Positions 60,020 to 64,000 of a stretch of DNA of 64,000 nucleotides are shown here, piece after piece. This DNA is from Nematopogon swammerdamellus. Taxonomy: Eukaryota; Arthropoda; Insecta; Lepidoptera; Adelidae. Every line of letters begins with the position of its first letter. The stretch's first letter is position 1. The DNA is taken from the NCBI GenBank assembly GCA_946902875.1, contig OX336339.1:800397-864396 (forward strand), read 5' to 3'. The position numbers and the translations under genes were made by a program. The notes beneath the pieces are model-generated. The model was not told the DNA's origin, did no database searches, and worked only from the letters and a program-made list of their open reading frames with translations.

Positions 60020-61835
60020 ACTTCTTTAGCGGCGCTGGGCACTTTTTGTATGGGGGAAAAATGTATGACTCGCGACACCGTCGCACACTGGTTCGGTTTG
60101 TATGGGAGGAGCGGTCAAAAATATAAGCACCGCGATATTGGAACTTTTTATTACTGAAACGATAATCTAAATTGTTTAAGTTTACATAAATACTATTTTA
60201 GGATATTTCAACCAAGTGCAAAATTCGCTACGTCATAGAACTCGTAAATAAAATTCGCTGAAAAGAAAGTTCGCTTCATTTCTTTAGCACTTATCTTGAC
60301 AAAAACGCTTTGCAAAGTTTAAGCGTTTGATTGAAATTGTAAGAGTTATCCGTAACGTTGAAGGCCCTCAGAACCCAGATATGTCTCCTTATGTTTACTT
60401 GAACCGTTGACCTTCTTTATGCTATGCCAAATATTAAAAATATCAGCGCGTTTGATAACGCGGCTCGGCCCTGGAACAAAGATTGGGTGCGCTGTAGAAA
60501 GAGGCGGGTTTAGTAGAAGATTGCTGGTAGCTGGGAATGGTAGGTGAACCCTCACCTAAGGAATTATTAGCAAAAATATTTTTTTGCCGGAGACTTATAC
60601 TTTTGGAGAATATTTTTTTTAAAGATATCCAAATATTTGTGAAATTTAAAATTCAATACAAAATTCACCGCCCCGACATAACCTGTTAGTATGGCTATTC
60701 TCTAGAGTATTTTTTATAAGTCGGAGGCGCGGAGGTAGTGCAGCCTCCGTCCGCTGTTATAAAGAGCAGGCACCCGTGTGAGCCGGAGCGGCTGAGGCTG
60801 GTCGCTGAAGGCGACCATAAAGCCGAAGCTGCGGAGGCGAGCATGGGTGTCTGCGCTTTGTTACGCAAGGACGGAGGGGCTGCACTTCCCGTAGCGCCGG
60901 AGAAGAGGCAATCGTAAGTTTTTTTATATTTTCTTTTTTGTGTAGTAAACTGATAAGTACCGAAAAGTGCATAATTATATCTCCAATGAAGGGGGGAGGG
61001 ATTATTCAGCAGATACTTATCCCCCTCCCCCTTAGGATAGCACCCCCTCCTATACCCCGTCACCCCTCACTGAGTCATATTACGTTTTTGCCTCCTCCAC
61101 TTCCCCCTTCCGCGGGGGGGGGGTATACCCCCAAACGTACCCCTCCGACCTCCCTCCCTCCCTCCCTGCCCCACTTCCCCGCCACCCGCCTCTTTTTACA
61201 GCACAGCCCAAAGATTAATGAACCTGTAGATAACGCCTCTTCAAAAGTAACAAAAATACGGGTCCACTTATGGGCCTAAAGCTCGAAACTCGCACATTTT
61301 CGCACAAATTGACATACATGCTCTTAAAGGGGAAAGTTTGACCTAAATTATAGTGTAAGACATATGAGTAGCAGTGAGTTGCCTCAAAACTTATCTCTTG
61401 ATAAAAATGTATAATTAAAAAAAAATACCGAATTACTTTTTAAATATATTAACATTTCTGAACAAATATTCCTTAATTCAAACTTTGTCAAAATAATACA
61501 GAAATAATCTACATACCTCCTTCTTGGAGATTCATAATGAGCGGATTAGCTCAAGCGAACCAATTTCTTGAAAAAACGACACAAACAGGACACTAATTAC
61601 CGCTGATTAGTAACTTTGACTGTAGGCTTATCAGTTGTTGCACTTTCGAGTGACGAAAACAGAGTGAAAAAAAAATGTATGGTCTTTTATTTATATTGCA
61701 CCATGAAGGGTTGCCATTGAAGAAAATAATGCAACCGAAACAATTTGGATATTAAAGAAATGTTTTTTTTATTTTTGACCTATGAACCGAACCAGTGTGC
61801 GTCGCGGTGTCGCCTCAGCGTCATTTTTAAATTGA
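60020..61835. mobile_element. possible TIR element of about 1.8 kb
   Basis: GACACCGTCGCACACTGGTT-CGGTT at 60075 and the complement of GACACCGCGACGCACACTGG-TTCGGTT at about 61790-61825 face each other, each followed inward by GGTCAAAAATA and later AAATTG. Ends are not perfect and no target-site duplication is clear. The interior holds a GC-rich exon-like block and a C-rich low-complexity stretch (61015-61195). Confidence 0.4.
60719..60916 (+). other. GC-rich exon-like block
   Basis: Between TTTTTTATAAG and TC|GTAAGTTTTT, a splice-donor match, one frame is open for about 64 residues (GAEVVQPPSAVIKSRHPCEP, LVAEGDHKAEAAEASMGVCA, LLRKDGGAALPVAPEKRQS) and ends at the TAA of the donor. It contrasts with AT-rich flanks. 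It could be a captured host exon or chance. Confidence 0.25.
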
Positions 61836-61904
61836 AACCTTAAGTCATTGCATTAAGGGTTAATTTAGAGTAGCACGGGATCTGCCGGCACTCCCGGAGT
61901 GCAA

Positions 61905-62160
61905 CTGTTAAGTAGGTTCGGTAACACGTTTATGTCTGTCCATTCTACTAAGTTCTGCAAAATGAATGAAGGGTTCCGTGACAAATGCATGTCTGTCCGT
62001 TCTACAAAATTTTACAATTTTCAACCAAGGTCCTCCGACGGTTATTTTATAATAAAAGTAGGGTTCCGTAACACGTTTATGTCTGTCCATTCTACTAAGT
62101 TGTGCAAAATTAATGTAGGGTTCCGTAACAAATGTATGTCTGTCCGTTCTACTAAATTTA
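61905..62160 (+). repeat. nested tandem repeat, 2 x about 140 bp
   Basis: GGTTCCGTAACACGTTTATG, TCTGTCCATTCTACTAAGTT and GGTTCCGTRACAAATG.ATG, TCTGTCCGTTCTAC alternate twice. Each half is itself made of two similar 70-base pieces. The 112-residue frame over it (FMSVHSTKFCKMN...) is a product of the repeat. The following 62161-62432 is T-rich and empty. Confidence 0.75.
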
Positions 62161-62432
62161 ACATTAATTATTTTTTATTAATTTTTTTTTTCATAATTTT
62201 TTATATTTTTTTTTATTTTAATTATTTTTTTTCTTGATTTTTTTTTTATATATTTTTTTTTATTTTTTTCTTTCATTAATTTTGTTTTTTTTTTAAACCT
62301 TCTTTATAAATAAACTTAAAACTTAAACTTTTTTTTTTAAGCAATGTTACGGTGTTTTTTTTTTTTTTTTAAGTTTACTCCATGACCATCCTTTACATAT
62401 TTATTATTAGCATTGACTAGCTTTTTCCCGGT

Positions 62433-62815
62433 TGTCAGCCTCGATAGCTCAGTGGTGCAGACAGTCAACTGTCGCTATTGAATGTTAAGCAACGCTGGAT
62501 GCGGATACTTGGATGGGTGACCGCTGACCGTTGGAGGCTGACCGAGGTTCAGATTCCTCGTAAAACTGTAGGTCCCTTCCCTCCTAATCTTACTTGGTGA
62601 TAGGGTTTAACCCGCCGGTTGGTACCACCGCACTGAATGAAACGTCGTTGGTCGAAACGGCTATGTAAATAGTTTGTGTTTTCCGACCAGTTCAGTGTAG
62701 CCGGCACGATCAAAGGGGGAAGCACTGACATGGCACTAAGTTCACCCGGTGTTATGGGCTGACATCACGGACGTTGCAGGTGATGTGGCCAACCGTGTCA
62801 GTTTCCATAAAAAAA
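62433..62815 (+). mobile_element. SINE-B, full length with 5S-like head
   Basis: GTCAGCCTCGATAGCTCAGT (A box), TTAAGCAACGCTGGATGCGG and ATACTTGGATGGGTGACCGC (5S-like), AGGTTCAGATTCCT (B box), body, and GTGTCAGTTTCCATAAAAAA. The head is complete in both tRNA-like and 5S-like parts. Bases 62816-63149 after it hold no gene. Confidence 0.9.
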
Positions 62816-63149
62816 ATCGTTCTTCACCACCTGTTCACCGCGTGCATGACAACGCGAGACCACACTCGGGACAACGAACTGTCATAAAATGTTGCAACAA
62901 CTGCTGCTGGAAATTGTCCGTTGATATAATATTATTAGTGAGTCTCAGGGAGCATTTGAATTTTAATAACCTGCGAGTAAAATATGGAATCCGAATTTGC
63001 GACAGGGGCTTAGCATGTTAAGTAGGAGCTGTAAATTATTATGAAAGTTTTCAAAGGCTCAATTTTGGACTGAAGCCAAGTAGAGGTCGCACGAACGACA
63101 GTATTAGGACTGTTCTAGAGGAAAAACCAAGACTAAAAAGTTTGCTTTT

Positions 63150-63968
63150 TAGGGTTCAGTATCCGTCGTACGGGACCCTATTACTAAGCCTACTCCGTCT
63201 GTCTGTCTGTCTGTCTGCCTGTATGTCTGTCTGTCTATCTCTCTGTCTGTCTGTCTGTCTGTCCGTCCGTACGTCCGTCCGTCTGTCCGAGGGCTGTATC
63301 TCTTGAACCATAATAGGTAGCCGGTTGAATTGTTCACAGAATATGTGTTAGTATGGCCGATATAACAATAAATGATTCATTTATGAAAAAGTAATAAATT
63401 CACAGGGTCCCCAATCCCCATAGAATAAACTAAAAAGTGTAGGCGCGCCATCTACCAACATCTAATATGAAGCAATTCATATGTACTACAGCAGTATCTA
63501 TGTACCTACCTATATGTATATTTATATATATTTATAAGCATGTATTTATTTGTTTATGTTGTGTATTTTTGTGTGTGTGTGTTGTGTATTGTGTATTTGT
63601 ATAAGTATGTATTATGTATATATTACTTTCCTGTCCAAATGTTTGCACTACCCTTGCCATATTTCTTCTTCACTTACTCTCATCACCCAAAGGTTGACTG
63701 GGAGAAATCACTTAAAGTGATAAGTCCGCCTTTGCACGCTACTTTTCTCTTGTTTCTGTGCAAATTATTGTTGTTCTTCTATTGCTCTTCTGTGTGTTAT
63801 CTTCTGTCTTGGGTATCTCTGTGTTTTGTGTGCAATAAAGCATTTCTATTCTATTCTATTTCTCTTCTAATTCATAATACACGCCATAGATGGCGTGAGT
63901 GGCGCATGACATGGCGATACGGAACCCTCAGTGCGCGAGATCGACTCGCACTTGGCCGGTTTTTTTAT
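63150..63968 (-). mobile_element. repeat C copy split by a LINE-L tail
   Basis: Left part 63150-63481 with a long (GTCT)n run at 63197-63290 and ATGGCCGATATAACAATAAA; right part 63877-63968 with ACACGCCATAGATGGCGTGA and CGACTCGCACTTGGCCGG. Confidence 0.8.
63482..63868 (+). mobile_element. LINE-L 3' tail with 8-base target-site duplication
   Basis: CACCCAAAGGTTGACTGGGA, GTGATAAGTCCGCCTTTGCA, TGTGTGCAATAAAGCATTTC and a (TTCTA)n tail. AATTCATA lies at 63474-63481 and 63869-63876, and joining the flanks restores repeat C. The part before 63640 is low-complexity (TGTGT/TATG). Confidence 0.75.
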
Positions 63969-63979
63969 TAAACCTGGCA

Positions 63980-64000
63980 TCGTATACTCTGCGACGTTTC
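63980..64000 (-). other. possible edge of another Penelope-type end
   Basis: On the minus strand the last bases read GAAACGTCGCAGAG, the same core word (GAAACGTCG) found in all the hammerhead-like motifs above. The window stops before the rest can be checked. Confidence 0.25.

Noticed and set aside
61015..61195. A proline-rich protein
   Set aside because: It is a frame through a C-rich low-complexity stretch.
61938..62237. A repetitive 112-residue protein (MSVHSTKF repeats)
   Set aside because: The pattern follows a nested DNA tandem repeat and ends in poly-T; no start context or homology is seen.

Overview
This is eukaryotic, repeat-dense nuclear DNA, most likely from a moth or butterfly. 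Three things point that way: many short interspersed repeats of the kind that fill lepidopteran genomes, 5'-truncated Jockey/CR1- and RTE-type LINE tails, and Penelope-like and mariner-like elements. There are no operons, Shine-Dalgarno sites or dense ORFs. Of the ordinary host genes only two are clear: a two-exon gene for a secreted glycine-rich protein (42457-43784, +) and a tRNA-Pro(UGG) gene (59772-59843, -). Two further exon-like pieces (47925-47974 +, 57717-57956 -) may belong to host genes.

Repeat names used below. SINE-A has a tRNA-like head (Leu/Ser-type A box, B box). SINE-B has a head that joins a tRNA-like A box, a 5S rRNA-like block and a tRNA-like B box; its body is related to SINE-A. 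Repeat C carries CGGCCAAGTGCGAGTCGGAC and a (GACA)n run. Repeat D is SINE-like ('GGCAAGCAGAGTAATCGGTG'). Repeat E carries CCCGCGGCTTCGCTCGCGTG. Repeat F carries AATCCAACGTCTGCTTTCTG. Repeat G starts AACCCCCGACGCAAAAAGAG. LINE-H and LINE-L are recurring 3' tails of LINEs. Repeat boundaries are read by eye from copies compared within this window and are good to roughly 5-20 bases.

Layout. 1-7060: transposase fragment, SINE-A/B, repeats C, D and G, nested in each other. 7060-11120: a nonamer satellite, then two near-identical head-to-head Penelope-like reverse transcriptase/GIY-YIG genes. 11120-14320: minisatellite and two decayed LINE tails. 14860-15315: a near-perfect hairpin element. 15300-23900: SINEs, MITEs and LINE tails. 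23926-24534 and 28523-28840: two further Penelope-derived hairpin elements. 26225-27406: a 5'-truncated LINE with a 260-aa open frame. 29000-42300: mostly interspersed repeats, one MITE with TATATA duplication, and two GC-rich single-copy stretches that look promoter-like. 42340-43830: the glycine-rich protein gene. 43864-46004: a mariner-type palindrome. 46222-47067: a higher-order minisatellite. 47000-52800: SINEs and LINE tails. 52878-56375: a 3.5-kb non-coding element with inverted ends. 56700-64000: repeats E, F, G and C, the tRNA gene, and a possible TIR element around 60020-61835.

The recurring theme is inverted (foldback) mobile DNA. At least six elements of different origin are arranged as hairpins. 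The Penelope-derived ones carry hammerhead-ribozyme-like motifs in both arms and are flanked by direct repeats, which suggests they inserted as hairpins.
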